A stretch of DNA of 64,000 nt from Buttiauxella ferragutiae. GTDB lineage: Bacteria; Pseudomonadota; Gammaproteobacteria; Enterobacterales; Enterobacteriaceae. The translations under genes were made by a program, and so were the position numbers. Each line of letters opens with the position of its first letter. The stretch's first letter is position 1. The notes below the pieces were generated by a model. That model ran no database searches and had not been told where the DNA came from. It saw only the letters and a list, made by a program, of their open reading frames with translations. The DNA is taken from assembly GCF_001654915.1 (NCBI RefSeq), contig NZ_LXEQ01000003.1, one strand, 5' to 3'. Of the stretch, positions 43,668-53,720 are shown in pieces.

Positions 43668-44990
43668 TCAGGAGAACGCCAGGAATGGAGAGACACATAA
43701 CAGCAACCCGGTAATAATGATAATCACCAGCGATGCACCTTTATATTTGTGCAGTGCTGGTACTTTATAAACCAGCCATGCAGGAATTAAACAACCAACC
43801 ATGCCAAATATTGGGCTACAGATTGAGGTAAAACTTAATACTGGTGCGTTAAGGACGATCGCACTCCAGGCCAATAAAATGGCGAACAACATAATTCCGC
43901 GCTGCACCCATTTTTGGTTTATTCTTTCTTCTGGCATTCTGCGACGTAAAATATTAATAACGATACCTTGTGTTGCCTCACGGAAACCAAGATAAACACC
44001 AAAGAATGCCGTCATGACTGCAAAGATATTGAGCATTACGCTAACGACAGTGACCCACGCGCCCGAAGCGCCGTCAATGAATTGGGCAGCGATAGCGAGA
44101 GCCGAAATATTTTGCTCATAGGCTTTTACAGCTTCGTCGTGCCCCATTGCCAGCGTGAAAGAAACTGCATAAAAGAACACCGTCACGAAAAGAATACCGA
44201 AGGCAATATTCATGGCACGCAACGCTTTAAAACGAGCCACTTCCCGGGACTTTTCTGTTGAGCGATACGAAATCACCATCGGGCTTAATGTTTGAATAAA
44301 CAGAATAGAGGTCAATGTAAATGGCAGGGTAATGATCGCATTCTTAATCAGCATCCCCATTGGCGGCAGCATCCCGGTGTTGTGCAAGTGCCACATGCCA
44401 ATCATTGAGAAACCCAATGCCGCGACAACCAAAAGCTTTGCCAGCACCATGAAGCTTGAGATTTTAAATAAAAGCTGCTCACCTCGTGAAGAAATGGCGA
44501 CCAGAACACAAATCAGTCCCAACCCATAAAAAGGATTATCTGATAACAGCCCTTCGGTCACGCCAAAAGTATGTAAATAAGAGGCACTATCATTAGTAAT
44601 GGCAGTAGAATAAACGAACAACCAAATAACCAACATAACAAAATAGAGAGCGCCTAATAATATCCCCCAGTTTTTACCTAAATAACCACTAATCACACTA
44701 GGGTAATCTTTACATTCCGGTGATTCCGCTAAGGTATTAATAAAGAGACGCTGGAACAAATACATTGCCGGATATCCTACTATTGAGGAGAGCAGAAATA
44801 CCCATAACCCCATTAATCCGACTTGTACTGGTAAAAAGACTATTCCGGCACCAATCGCCATCCCGATACTCATAATTACCCAGCCGACATCTTTACTATC
44901 GAATTTTGTCGCGGCCTGCCATTCACTTTCTGTCATTCCTGCTCGACCGGATGCTGGAATATTAACCGCAGTAATGCTTCCCGTTTCCAT
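43668..44990 (-). CDS. cyuP: Cysteine permease CyuP (YhaO)
   Basis: 440 residues from the ATG at 44990; the ORF opens further upstream to 45203, but the extra part is unlike the family. It belongs to the hydroxy/aromatic amino acid permease (STP/HAAAP) family with about 11 membrane segments (VGWVIMSIGMAIGAGIVFLP at residues 35-55). It brings cysteine or serine in for CyuA. The ribosome site is weak (GCGAGC). Confidence 0.93.
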   Translation of the reverse strand: METGSITAVNIPASGRAGMTESEWQAATKFDSKDVGWVIMSIGMAIGAGIVFLPVQVGLMGLWVFLLSSIVGYPAMYLFQRLFINTLAESPECKDYPSVISGYLGKNWGILLGALYFVMLVIWLFVYSTAITNDSASYLHTFGVTEGLLSDNPFYGLGLICVLVAISSRGEQLLFKISSFMVLAKLLVVAALGFSMIGMWHLHNTGMLPPMGMLIKNAIITLPFTLTSILFIQTLSPMVISYRSTEKSREVARFKALRAMNIAFGILFVTVFFYAVSFTLAMGHDEAVKAYEQNISALAIAAQFIDGASGAWVTVVSVMLNIFAVMTAFFGVYLGFREATQGIVINILRRRMPEERINQKWVQRGIMLFAILLAWSAIVLNAPVLSFTSICSPIFGMVGCLIPAWLVYKVPALHKYKGASLVIIIITGLLLCVSPFLAFS

Positions 44991-45498
44991 AAAGTGCTCG
45001 CTTATATTTGTAGGTTTTAATCGTGAATATTCAATACAGAGTGATGACCAGATACTCGAAAAACGAGATCGGTGTTCTGGACGTGTATTTAGAATGAGAA
45101 AAGGATAGCGCGGGTAGCGGAGAAAAAATTTGCTACTCCTCAAGAGGAAGCCAAACAAAAGAGTAAATTTTTCTCCGTTTAGAGGTAAATCTGCATATTT
45201 CATGCAGTATTTTGCTAATTTGGTAGAAAAGAGTTATTGGAAAGGTATCGCTAAAAAATTAACTCATTGTTTTTAAAGTATTTGTTTTGAGTATTTTGTT
45301 TTAAAGGAAATTACCCACCCACCGCGAATGTGAGCTGGCGCAACTCGTGAGGTTAATGCGGTGTGACAATATGGCCACCAGATTTTGACTCACCTCACAC
45401 TGCAACGGCGATTCAGAATTAATCACTGTTTATTGTATCAATATGGTTAAGGTTTAGATTTTTTATCTCCCATTTCGCCATACGGTTACAGCAAATTA
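44991..45498. promoter_or_regulatory. cyuPA upstream region
   Basis: 508 bp with no supported gene. An exact 6-5-6 inverted repeat CTGCAT-ATTTC-ATGCAG is at 45191-45207, about 200 nt upstream of cyuP. It is a candidate operator for a dimeric regulator such as CyuR; I cannot confirm this. The tdc operon that, from memory, follows cyuP in E. coli is absent here. Confidence 0.4.
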
Positions 45499-46596
45499 TC
45501 AGGAAAGCCGGTTAACGCGCGTTTCTCCGTTCTCAATCGCCAATTGATACAGCGTAAACGGAGTATGTCTCTCGATAAGCGTCGCCAGTTCTGGCGAGTG
45601 GCTGGTTAACCAAATCTGCGTGTAGCGACTCGCTTGTGCGATCAAACGTGCCAGTGCGGGCAACATCTGTGGATGCAGGCTGTTTTCCGGTTCATTGAGG
45701 GCAATAAAACGTGGCGGTCGGGGGCTAAGCAACGCGACGGTCAGGCACAGGAATCGTAATGTTCCGTCAGAAAATTCAGCCGACTCCAGCGGGCGATTAA
45801 TCCCCTGTCGGTGCATCATCATCTGGAAACGCCCGTTCCTGTTATCACAGAAAAATGTGCATTCAGGGAACGCTTCATCCAGCACCGCAAACAGTAATTC
45901 GCTATCACCTATTTCAACGATGGTCTGGAAAGCCGCGGCCAAATTCAAACCATCACCGCCCAGAACAGGCGAGCGATAACCGACCTGCGGCAAACGCAAT
46001 CCGGCCCCCTTGGTAATATCGAATTCGTGGTAGAAACGCCAGTTGCGCAGTATTTCCCGTGCGCTGGAAACTTCAGGATAAAGATGCGGCTCGCCTAACT
46101 GGCCGAACAAAGATTCGTTTTCGTAGAGTGTGGCGGCATGCGTCACCTTCTCACCGTTCACATCATTGAGAAAAACCGCCTGGTTACGCCGGTGCATAAT
46201 GGAAGATGAAGGGCGACGGCGGAAACCACTCAGCCAAATTTGTTCTTCTTTAACAATAGGATCGAGATCAAACATGGTTGGATACGGCAGTTTATCAGGG
46301 AAGCCGACCTGCAATTCATACTCAAAATCGTCGGTATCTACCGCCAGTGTCATGCGGCGCGGCGCACTGGCATACCCTTTGGCGCGATCGCCCGCCCACA
46401 TCACTTTCTGAATACCGCCTTCATCCGATAACCAATGCGACAACTGCCCCATCGCCGCCCCGTGAATCAGATGGATTGCTTTATAAATGTTGGATTTACC
46501 GCAGCCATTAGGACCAAAAACCACGTTCAGCCGTTCGAGATCGATGGAAAGTTTGCGCACGGAACGGTAGTTGTCGATATACAGGGATTTGATCAT
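45499..46596 (-). CDS. OLD-like AAA ATPase
   Basis: 365 residues from the ATG at 46596. The P-loop GPNGCGKSN is at residues 28-36 after the RecF/ABC-like start MIKSLYIDNYRSVRKLSIDL. A signature-like EFSDGTLRFLCL at about 277-288 and Walker B FIALNEPENSLHPQM (about 300-314) follow, with the H-loop SHSPEL near 337. No TOPRIM nuclease domain follows, so this is the ATPase half only. It probably acts in DNA metabolism or as a solitary defence-type ATPase. It lies between cyuP and rnpB, where E. coli has tdc/yhaC. Confidence 0.8.
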   Translation of the reverse strand: MIKSLYIDNYRSVRKLSIDLERLNVVFGPNGCGKSNIYKAIHLIHGAAMGQLSHWLSDEGGIQKVMWAGDRAKGYASAPRRMTLAVDTDDFEYELQVGFPDKLPYPTMFDLDPIVKEEQIWLSGFRRRPSSSIMHRRNQAVFLNDVNGEKVTHAATLYENESLFGQLGEPHLYPEVSSAREILRNWRFYHEFDITKGAGLRLPQVGYRSPVLGGDGLNLAAAFQTIVEIGDSELLFAVLDEAFPECTFFCDNRNGRFQMMMHRQGINRPLESAEFSDGTLRFLCLTVALLSPRPPRFIALNEPENSLHPQMLPALARLIAQASRYTQIWLTSHSPELATLIERHTPFTLYQLAIENGETRVNRLS

Positions 46597-46646
46597 GGCG
46601 GTGTGGAATCCGGTGATGGCGAGGTTCGTATTATGGCAATTGTTTG

Positions 46647-46918
46647 CCCTCACCCCAACCCTCTCCCACAGGAGAGGGAGAAAAACTCGATCCATCCCCC
46701 TCCCTCAGGAGAGGGAGAAAAACTCGATCCATCCCCCTCCCACAGGAGAGGGAGAAAAACTCGATCCATCCCCTCTCCCTCAGGGAGAGGGAGAAAAACT
46801 CGATCCATCCCCCTCCCTCAGGAGAGGGAGAAAAACTCGATCCATCCCCTCTCCCTCAGGGAAAGGGAGAAAAACTCGATCCATCCCCTCTCCCTGAGGG
46901 AGTGGGCCAAGGTGAGGG
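46647..46918. repeat. Expanded palindromic hairpin array (7 hairpins)
   Basis: Seven copies of a hairpin of the CCCTCTCCCTCAGGGAGAGGG type (some with CCCTCCC[T/A]CAGGAGAGGG) are separated by six near-identical linkers GAGAAAAACTCGATCCATC. The period is 37-39 bp. The outer ends, CCCTCACCCCAACC and GGCCAAGGTGAGGGTGG, match those of the two-hairpin element at 40303-40384. It looks like one such element whose inner unit was amplified. Identical linkers rule out a CRISPR array. Confidence 0.9.
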
Positions 46919-46936
46919 TGGTAAAACACACATAGC

Positions 46937-46972
46937 AAAACGCCCCGCACAATTTACACTGTGCGGGGCGTT
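46937..46972 (-). terminator. Terminator of rnpB
   Basis: AACGCCCCGCACA / TGTGCGGGGCGTT hairpin with a TTTTGC tail on the minus strand, 8 nt after the RNA's mature 3' end. Confidence 0.85.
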
Positions 46973-46979
46973 CCTGAAT

Positions 46980-47358
<379 letters not shown>

Positions 47359-47365
47359 GGCGCGA

Positions 47366-47394
47366 AGTATAGAGGTTTTACCCGCCCCTGTCAC
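47366..47394 (-). promoter_or_regulatory. rnpB promoter
   Basis: On the minus strand GTGACA (47389-47394) and TATACT (47366-47371) are separated by 17 bp; the RNA starts 7 nt after the -10 box. Confidence 0.8.
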
Positions 47395-47399
47395 CCCTG

Positions 47400-48545
47400 C
47401 TAACGGGTGGTATTGATACCTATCGCCACCGTTGCCGCAATATTGCGCGACGCACGATAAATATTGTCGAATGCATTTTTCAACGCTTCTTCCAGCGTAA
47501 CAATACTGTTGAGCACACTGAACACTGCATCGATGCCATGTTGATGGACTATCGCCACATCGCTGGTCAGTGAACCTGCAATACCAATCACCGGTTTACG
47601 ATACTTTTTCGCCACGGCTGCCACACCTACCGGGACTTTGCCACGAATACTCTGGCTGTCCATACGCCCTTCGCCGGTCACCACCAGCGAGCAGTCATGA
47701 ATGTGTTCTTCAAGGTGCAGAGCTTCGGTCACAATCTCAACGCCGCTGCGTAATTCTGCGCCAAGAAACGCCATTAAAGCCGCGCCCATGCCACCCGCGG
47801 CACCCGCGCCTTGCGCATTTTTCACATCAATATGTAAATCTTTTTTAATCACATCGGCGAAGTGGGCAAGGTTGGCATCCAGCTCAACGATCATCGCTTC
47901 GTCAGCCCCTTTTTGCGGCCCGAAGACACGTGAAGCGCCGTTATCGCCAATTAAAGGATTCGTCACATCGCAGGCCACGTTAATCACGCAATCTGCCAAA
48001 CGGGTGTCGAGGCCTGAAATATCAATAGTGTTCAGGCTCATTAAACTGCCACCTCCGTGGCTAATCTCTTTGCCCGTTGCGTCACACAGTTTCGCGCCCA
48101 GCGCCTGCACCATGCCCGCGCCACCGTCGTTGGTTGCGCTACCGCCGATGCCGATAATAATGTTGCGCGCACCGTTATCCAGAGCGCGTAAAATCAGCTC
48201 GCCAGTACCATGTGATGTAGTAATCAATGGGTTACGGTTTTTGAGCGGTACTAGCGCAAGTCCGCTGGCTTCAGCCATTTCGATAAACGCCGTCTTGCCG
48301 TCGCCGGACATTCCCCAAAATGCGCTCACCGGTTCGCCCAACGGCCCGGTCACTGTTGTGGTGATTTTTTTGCCTTGTGTCGCACTGATCATGGCATCGA
48401 CCGTACCTTCCCCGCCATCTGCAACCGGGACCGATATATATTCTGCATCAGGAAATATCTCACGGAATCCTTTTTCAATGGCCTTCGCCACATCAACAGC
48501 TGAGAGGCTTTCTTTATAAGAGTCGGGTGCGATTACGATTTTCAT
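47400..48545 (-). CDS. garK: Glycerate 2-kinase GarK
   Basis: 381 residues from the ATG at 48545, the length of E. coli GarK. Glycerate kinase type 1 family with MKIVIAPDSYKESLSAVDVA, VADGGEGTVDAM, GIGGSATNDGGAGM and GAGAAGGMGAALMAFLGAEL. It phosphorylates glycerate to 2-phosphoglycerate, the last step of galactarate/glucarate use. Its end overlaps the rnpB -35 region. Confidence 0.96.
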   Translation of the reverse strand: MKIVIAPDSYKESLSAVDVAKAIEKGFREIFPDAEYISVPVADGGEGTVDAMISATQGKKITTTVTGPLGEPVSAFWGMSGDGKTAFIEMAEASGLALVPLKNRNPLITTSHGTGELILRALDNGARNIIIGIGGSATNDGGAGMVQALGAKLCDATGKEISHGGGSLMSLNTIDISGLDTRLADCVINVACDVTNPLIGDNGASRVFGPQKGADEAMIVELDANLAHFADVIKKDLHIDVKNAQGAGAAGGMGAALMAFLGAELRSGVEIVTEALHLEEHIHDCSLVVTGEGRMDSQSIRGKVPVGVAAVAKKYRKPVIGIAGSLTSDVAIVHQHGIDAVFSVLNSIVTLEEALKNAFDNIYRASRNIAATVAIGINTTR

Positions 48546-48580
48546 AATGTATCCATGCCAAAAACTTAAGGGCCGAGTTT

Positions 48581-48650
48581 TGTAGGGTGGATAAGCGCAA
48601 GCGTCATCCACCAATTATTGGCGGGGGCGCATGGCTTGCCCGCCCTACGA
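48581..48650. repeat. Paired REP-like elements between garK and garR
   Basis: Two opposed palindromes: TGTAGGGTGGATAAGCGCAA ... GTCATCCACC (48581-48612) and GGCGGGGGCGCATGGC ... GCCCGCCCTACG (48620-48650). Together they form a BIME-like pair inside the gar operon and could stabilise or attenuate the mRNA. Confidence 0.7.
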
Positions 48651-48654
48651 TTGA

Positions 48655-49545
48655 TTACCTGGCGACTTCTACTTTTGCCAGTTTTTCGTAGTAACACGCG
48701 ATGGCGCTATGGTCATCGTTACCGTGCCCATCGGCTCGCAGCGCCTGCATCATCTCCATCACTGCCGCAGTCAGTGGCAATTGGGCACCAACGCCGTGGG
48801 AGGTATCCAGCGCATTCGCCAGATCTTTAATGTGCAGATCGATGCGGAAACCTGGCTTGAAATTACGATCCAACACCATCGGCGCTTTCGCTTCCAGAAC
48901 GGTGCTGCCCGCAAGACCGCCACGAATCGCCTGGAAGACTAACTCCGGGTTAACACCTGCTTTGGTCGCCAGTACCAGCGCTTCAGACATCGCCGCAATG
49001 TTCAGCGCTACAATCACCTGGTTTGCCAGTTTGGTGACGTTGCCGGCACCGATATCGCCGGTATGCACCACGGAACCGGCCATGGATTTCAGCAGGTCGT
49101 AATACTTGTCGAAAATCGCTTTGTCGCCGCCAACCATCACAGACAACGTACCTTCGATAGCTTTTGGCTCGCCACCGCTGACCGGTGCATCCAGCATGTC
49201 GATACCTTTGGCTTTCAGCGCTTCGCTGATTTCACGGCTTGCCAGTGGCGCGATAGAACTCATATCGATAACCACAGTGCCCGGTTTTGCCCCTTCAATA
49301 ATACCGTTCGCGCCCAGTGCCACTTCTTTCACATGCGGGGAGTTAGGCAGCATGGTGATGATCACATCACACTGCTCGGCAATATCTTTAGGCGTGGCTG
49401 CGGTTTCGGCACCCGCCGCAATAATTTCAGCAATAACCTCTGGATTACGGTCGGCAACCACCAGCGAATAACCAGCTTTGATGAGGTTTTTACTCATTGG
49501 TTTGCCCATGATACCCAGGCCAATAAACCCAACTTTCAGTGTCAT
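48655..49545 (-). CDS. garR: Tartronate semialdehyde reductase GarR
   Basis: 296 residues, beta-hydroxyacid dehydrogenase family. The NAD(P)-binding start is GFIGLGIMGKPMSKNLIKAG. The substrate signature DAPVSGGEPKAIEGTLSVMV and the catalytic lysine segment GNVTKLANQVIVALNIAAM follow. It reduces tartronate semialdehyde to D-glycerate. It is in the garPLRK operon. Confidence 0.97.
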   Translation of the reverse strand: MTLKVGFIGLGIMGKPMSKNLIKAGYSLVVADRNPEVIAEIIAAGAETAATPKDIAEQCDVIITMLPNSPHVKEVALGANGIIEGAKPGTVVIDMSSIAPLASREISEALKAKGIDMLDAPVSGGEPKAIEGTLSVMVGGDKAIFDKYYDLLKSMAGSVVHTGDIGAGNVTKLANQVIVALNIAAMSEALVLATKAGVNPELVFQAIRGGLAGSTVLEAKAPMVLDRNFKPGFRIDLHIKDLANALDTSHGVGAQLPLTAAVMEMMQALRADGHGNDDHSAIACYYEKLAKVEVAR

Positions 49546-49572
49546 AATTCAGTCTCTCTCTTTAAATGGTGG

Positions 49573-50343
49573 TTATTTTTTAAAAAAATCAGCGAGTTTC
49601 TGCGTTGCAGAGCGGAAGCAGCCTAAATCGCTACCAACGGCCACAAAGGTGGCGCCCCATTCCAGATAACGGCGCGCATCCGCTTCAACGGGTGCCAGAA
49701 TCCCGGCCGGTTTACCGTGCGCTTTAGCACGAGCAAAGATGTGTTGGATGCAATGTTGCACTTCCGGATGCGAGGCATTACCCAAATGGCCCAACGCCGC
49801 CGCCAAATCACTTGGCCCGACAAAAATGCCGTCCACGCCGTCAGTCGCGGCAATCGCATCAACGTTATCCACTCCCTGCTGGCTTTCGATTTGCACCAGA
49901 ATCGTGATGTTCTTGTTGGACTGTGCGAAGTAGTCCGGCACGGTGCCAAACATATTGGCGCGATGCGAAACAGACACGCCGCGAATCCCTTCCGGTGGAT
50001 AGCGGGTTGAAGACACCGCCAGCGCCGCTTCCGGCTGGGTTTCCACAAACGGAATCAAGAAGTTGTAGAAACCAATATCCAGCAAGCGCTTGATAACCAC
50101 CGGGTCGTTAGTTGGTGCACGAACCACCGCCGCACTTTCGCTACCCTTTAACGCCATCAGTTGCGGGATAAAAGTGGTGATGTCGTTTGGCGCATGTTCG
50201 CCATCCAGCACAATCCAGTCGAACCCTGCCAGCCCCAACACTTCAGTGCTGATAGGATTTGCTAGTGCAGACCAGCAACCGATTTGCGTCTGATGTGCTG
50301 CCAGTGCCGCTTTGAATTTGTTGGGGAAAACGTTGTTATTCAT
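49573..50343 (-). CDS. garL: 5-keto-4-deoxyglucarate aldolase GarL
   Basis: 256 residues, HpcH/HpaI class II aldolase. Metal and substrate motifs: FDWIVLDGEHAPNDITTFIP, VQIESQQGVDNVDAIAATDG and DGIFVGPSDLAAALGHLGNA. It cleaves the keto-deoxyglucarate into pyruvate and tartronate semialdehyde. It is 27 nt upstream of garR. Confidence 0.97.
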   Translation of the reverse strand: MNNNVFPNKFKAALAAHQTQIGCWSALANPISTEVLGLAGFDWIVLDGEHAPNDITTFIPQLMALKGSESAAVVRAPTNDPVVIKRLLDIGFYNFLIPFVETQPEAALAVSSTRYPPEGIRGVSVSHRANMFGTVPDYFAQSNKNITILVQIESQQGVDNVDAIAATDGVDGIFVGPSDLAAALGHLGNASHPEVQHCIQHIFARAKAHGKPAGILAPVEADARRYLEWGATFVAVGSDLGCFRSATQKLADFFKK

Positions 50344-50380
50344 CTGTTGCCCTTATTTATTCAGTTATCTGTTGAGAGAA

Positions 50381-51712
50381 TTACTTCTGCAATTCCATAC
50401 GTTTAATGTCGCCAACTACGAACAGATAACAAACCATTGCCATCAGCGCCGAGCAGCCAACAAAGATCAGCGCCGCATTGAAGGAGTGAAGCTCAGAAAC
50501 CAGGTAACCAATCACCAGTGGTGTCACGATAGAAGCCACGTTACCGAACACGTTAAAGACCGCACCACACAGACCGACCATCTCTTTTGGAGCCGTGTCG
50601 GCAATAACCGGCCAGCCCAGGGCACCAAAACCTTTACCGAAGAAAGCGAATGCCATCAGCGCGATAACCAGCGCGGTACTGTCGGTGTAGTTACAAAGAA
50701 TGATGGTGGAAGCCAGCAACATTCCGAGCACAATCGGTATCTTACGAGCAACAGTCAGTGAGTAACCGCGTTTGATTAACGAATCTGAGAATACGCCGCC
50801 CAACACCCCGCCAGCGAAGCCACACAGAGCCGGAATAGAAGCCACCATCCCCACTTTCAGAATCGACATACCTTTATCTTGCACCAGGTAAATCGGGAAC
50901 CAGGTCAGGAAGAACCAGGTAATGGTGTTGATAAAGTACTGACCGAAGAACACGCCCAGCATCATGCGGTTAGTCAGTAATTGTTTGATGTAATGAAGTT
51001 TTGGCCCCTCAACCACGGCACCTGGTTTTTTGTGGTCCATATCGACCACTGCGCCGCCTTTAGTGATGTAATCCAGTTCTTCTTTTGACATACGCGGGTG
51101 GTCAGTCGGGTTATGGATAAACTTCACCCACAGGAAAGTCAGCACAAAACCGATACCGCCCATTACGGTAAACACGTGTTCCCAGCCCCAGGCAAAGGTC
51201 AGCCAACCGAGTAATGGAGAGAACAACGCCAGCGAGAAATACTGTGCAGAGTTAAAAATCGCAGATGCGGTGCCGCGTTCTTTGGTGGGGAACCAGGCCG
51301 CCACAATACGGGCGTTCGCCGGGAAAGAAGGTGCTTCAGAGAAACCGAGCATAAAGCGCATGATAAACATGGAGATACCCGCATACGCCAGCGGTACCAT
51401 GTCGACAAAGCCCTGCATAAAGGTAAACAGCGACCAGAAGAACAGGCTGTAAGTGTAGACTTTCTTCGAACCGTAGCGGTCAAGCAACCAGCCGCCTGGG
51501 ATTTGCATCAGCAGGTAAGCCCAGCCAAATGCTGAGAAAATATAACCCATTGAGATTGCACTGAGTTGTAATTCTTTAGCAACTTCAGTACCTGCAATAG
51601 AAAGTGTGGCGCGATCCGCATAGTTAATCGTCGTCACAATAAAGATAATTAATAATATTAGGTATCGCGTATGCTTACCTTTTTTAGACTCAATGGCTGT
51701 ATCCAAAATCAT
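50381..51712 (-). CDS. garP: Galactarate/glucarate MFS transporter GarP
   Basis: 443 residues, MFS anion:cation symporter family, 12 membrane segments. RYLILLIIFIVTTINYADRA, GWAYLLMQIPGGWLLDRYGS and FSEAPSFPANARIVAAWFPT are typical of GarP/GudP. It imports galactarate and glucarate. It is the first gene of the operon and divergent from garD. Confidence 0.96.
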   Translation of the reverse strand: MILDTAIESKKGKHTRYLILLIIFIVTTINYADRATLSIAGTEVAKELQLSAISMGYIFSAFGWAYLLMQIPGGWLLDRYGSKKVYTYSLFFWSLFTFMQGFVDMVPLAYAGISMFIMRFMLGFSEAPSFPANARIVAAWFPTKERGTASAIFNSAQYFSLALFSPLLGWLTFAWGWEHVFTVMGGIGFVLTFLWVKFIHNPTDHPRMSKEELDYITKGGAVVDMDHKKPGAVVEGPKLHYIKQLLTNRMMLGVFFGQYFINTITWFFLTWFPIYLVQDKGMSILKVGMVASIPALCGFAGGVLGGVFSDSLIKRGYSLTVARKIPIVLGMLLASTIILCNYTDSTALVIALMAFAFFGKGFGALGWPVIADTAPKEMVGLCGAVFNVFGNVASIVTPLVIGYLVSELHSFNAALIFVGCSALMAMVCYLFVVGDIKRMELQK

Positions 51713-52060
51713 TTTTTACATCCTCTGTTGCGGGTACTTTATTCAAGGATTTTTATTTAATAAGATATTAATAAATTATATTTCGGGATGGCACTGCTTA
51801 ATATATGCAACACAGTATAGCCACCAGTAACTCAATGGACATTAGGCATCTGCCCAATTAATGACATGAAAAACAATAAATAGTTAAACCTATGCACATG
51901 TTTGTGGGGGGTATTGCACAATTTCATTGATTGCCCACCCCTCCAGATTAGGCGTCACAATATAAAGTGATCTCGCTCACATTTTTATTTCTCACGGACT
52001 GACATTCTTTATTTAGCTTGTGAGAAGTCACGATTAGAAAAATTCTGGAGAATAGCGACA
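51713..52060. promoter_or_regulatory. Divergent garP / garD control region with CRP site
   Basis: 348 bp without a gene. A CRP-like site AGTGA-TCTCGC-TCACA is at 51966-51981, flanked by A and T runs. ACCTATGCACATG near 51890 and TTTGTGGGGG near 51902 may be part of a CdaR operator; gar genes are activated by CdaR in E. coli. The promoter for garD probably lies at about 51985-52030. Confidence 0.65.
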
Positions 52061-53632
52061 ATGTCAAATATAGAAATTAAACAACAACCCCCTGGCTCCT
52101 TTTATATAAAAGTTCATGAGACAGATAATGTCGCTATTATTGTTAATGATAACGGCCTGAAAGCCGGAACGCGTTTCCCGGATGGTCTGGAATTAATCGA
52201 ACATATCCCGCAAGGCCATAAAGCTGCACTGGTTGATATTCCCGCACACGGTGAAATCGTCCGTTATGGTGAAGTGATCGGTTACGCGGTGCGTGATATT
52301 CCACGCGGTAGCTGGATTGACGAATCACTGGTGGAATTACCAAAAGCGCCACCACTCCACACGCTGCCATTAGCGACCAAAGTGCCGGAACCTTTGCCGC
52401 CGCTGGAAGGTTATACCTTTGAAGGTTATCGCAATGCAGACGGCAGTGTCGGTACCAAGAACCTGCTTGGCATCACCACCAGCGTCCATTGCGTTGCTGG
52501 CGTGGTGGATTATGTCATCAAAATTATTGAACGTGATTTGCTGCCGCGCTACCCGAATGTTGATGGCGTGGTCGGCCTGAACCACCTTTATGGCTGTGGC
52601 GTGGCGATCAACGCCCCTGCAGCGGTGATCCCGATTCGCACCATCCATAATATTTCTCTGAACCCGAACTTTGGCGGCGAAATTATGGTGATTGGCCTGG
52701 GTTGCGAAAAATTGCAGCCTGAGCGCCTGCTCGAAGGCACCGACGACGTGCAAGCGATTAACGTTAGCGATGCCAGCATTGTGCGCCTGCAAGACGAACA
52801 CCACGTCGGTTTTAAATCAATGGTCGACGACATTCTGACGGTCGCTGAGCGCCACTTAGTGAAACTGAACCAGCGCCAGCGCGAAACCTGCCCGGCGTCT
52901 GACCTGGTGGTCGGTATGCAGTGCGGCGGTAGCGATGCGTTCTCCGGTGTGACGGCTAACCCGGCAGTAGGTTTTGCCTCTGACTTGTTAGTGCGCTGTG
53001 GCGGCACGGTGATGTTCTCTGAAGTCACCGAAGTGCGCGACGCCATTCACCTGTTAACCCCACGCGCCATCAATGAAGAAGTCGGCAAACGCCTGCTTGA
53101 AGAGATGGAATGGTACGACAACTATCTCGATATGGGTAAAACCGACCGCAGCGCTAACCCATCGCCGGGCAACAAAAAAGGTGGCCTGGCAAACGTAGTG
53201 GAAAAAGCGCTCGGTTCCATTGCCAAATCAGGGCAAAGCGCGATTGTTGAAGTGCTTTCTCCAGGGCAACGCCCAACCAAACGCGGCCTCATTTTCGCGG
53301 CAACACCGGCCAGTGATTTCGTCTGCGGCACGCAACAGGTCGCATCGGGCATTACGGTGCAAGTGTTCACCACCGGTCGCGGCACACCATACGGCTTGCT
53401 TGCGGTTCCGGTGATTAAAATGGCCACCCGTACCGCCCTGGCAAACCGTTGGTACGACTTAATGGATATCAACGCCGGTACTATCGCCACGGGTGAAGCG
53501 ACCATTGAGGATGTCGGCTGGGAATTGTTCAAATTTATTCTTGATGTCGCGAGTGGACGCAAGAAAACCTTCTCGGATCAGTGGGGGCTGCACAATGCTT
53601 TGGCGGTGTTTAACCCAGCGCCGGTGACCTGA
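52061..53632 (+). CDS. garD: Galactarate dehydratase GarD
   Basis: 523 residues, same family as UxaA. SAF domain at 10-85 (FYIKVHETDNVAIIVNDNGL), then the large hydrolyase domain with GLNHLYGCGVAINAPAAVIP, VIGLGCEKLQP and VVGMQCGGSDAFSGVTANPA. It converts galactarate to 5-keto-4-deoxyglucarate with Fe2+. CTGGAG lies 10 nt upstream of the ATG. Confidence 0.97.
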   Translation: MSNIEIKQQPPGSFYIKVHETDNVAIIVNDNGLKAGTRFPDGLELIEHIPQGHKAALVDIPAHGEIVRYGEVIGYAVRDIPRGSWIDESLVELPKAPPLHTLPLATKVPEPLPPLEGYTFEGYRNADGSVGTKNLLGITTSVHCVAGVVDYVIKIIERDLLPRYPNVDGVVGLNHLYGCGVAINAPAAVIPIRTIHNISLNPNFGGEIMVIGLGCEKLQPERLLEGTDDVQAINVSDASIVRLQDEHHVGFKSMVDDILTVAERHLVKLNQRQRETCPASDLVVGMQCGGSDAFSGVTANPAVGFASDLLVRCGGTVMFSEVTEVRDAIHLLTPRAINEEVGKRLLEEMEWYDNYLDMGKTDRSANPSPGNKKGGLANVVEKALGSIAKSGQSAIVEVLSPGQRPTKRGLIFAATPASDFVCGTQQVASGITVQVFTTGRGTPYGLLAVPVIKMATRTALANRWYDLMDINAGTIATGEATIEDVGWELFKFILDVASGRKKTFSDQWGLHNALAVFNPAPVT

Positions 53633-53645
53633 TTTTTTGAAAAAT

Positions 53646-53713
53646 GGCGGATGACGCCAACGCTTATCCGCCCTACCGATTTTGTAGGTTGGATAAGCGC
53701 AGCGCCATCCAAC
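53646..53713. repeat. Paired REP-like elements after garD
   Basis: GGCGGATGACGCC...CTTATCCGCCCTA (53646-53676) followed by GTAGGTTGGATAAGCGCAGC...CCATCCAAC (53684-53713), in opposite orientation. The pair lies between the convergent ends of garD and the LysR gene. Confidence 0.75.
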
Positions 53714-53720
53714 ACCAGCC

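Noticed and set aside
46647..46918. CRISPR array
   Set aside because: The repeats are palindromic and evenly spaced, but the spacers are almost identical and only 19 bases long, and no cas genes are near.
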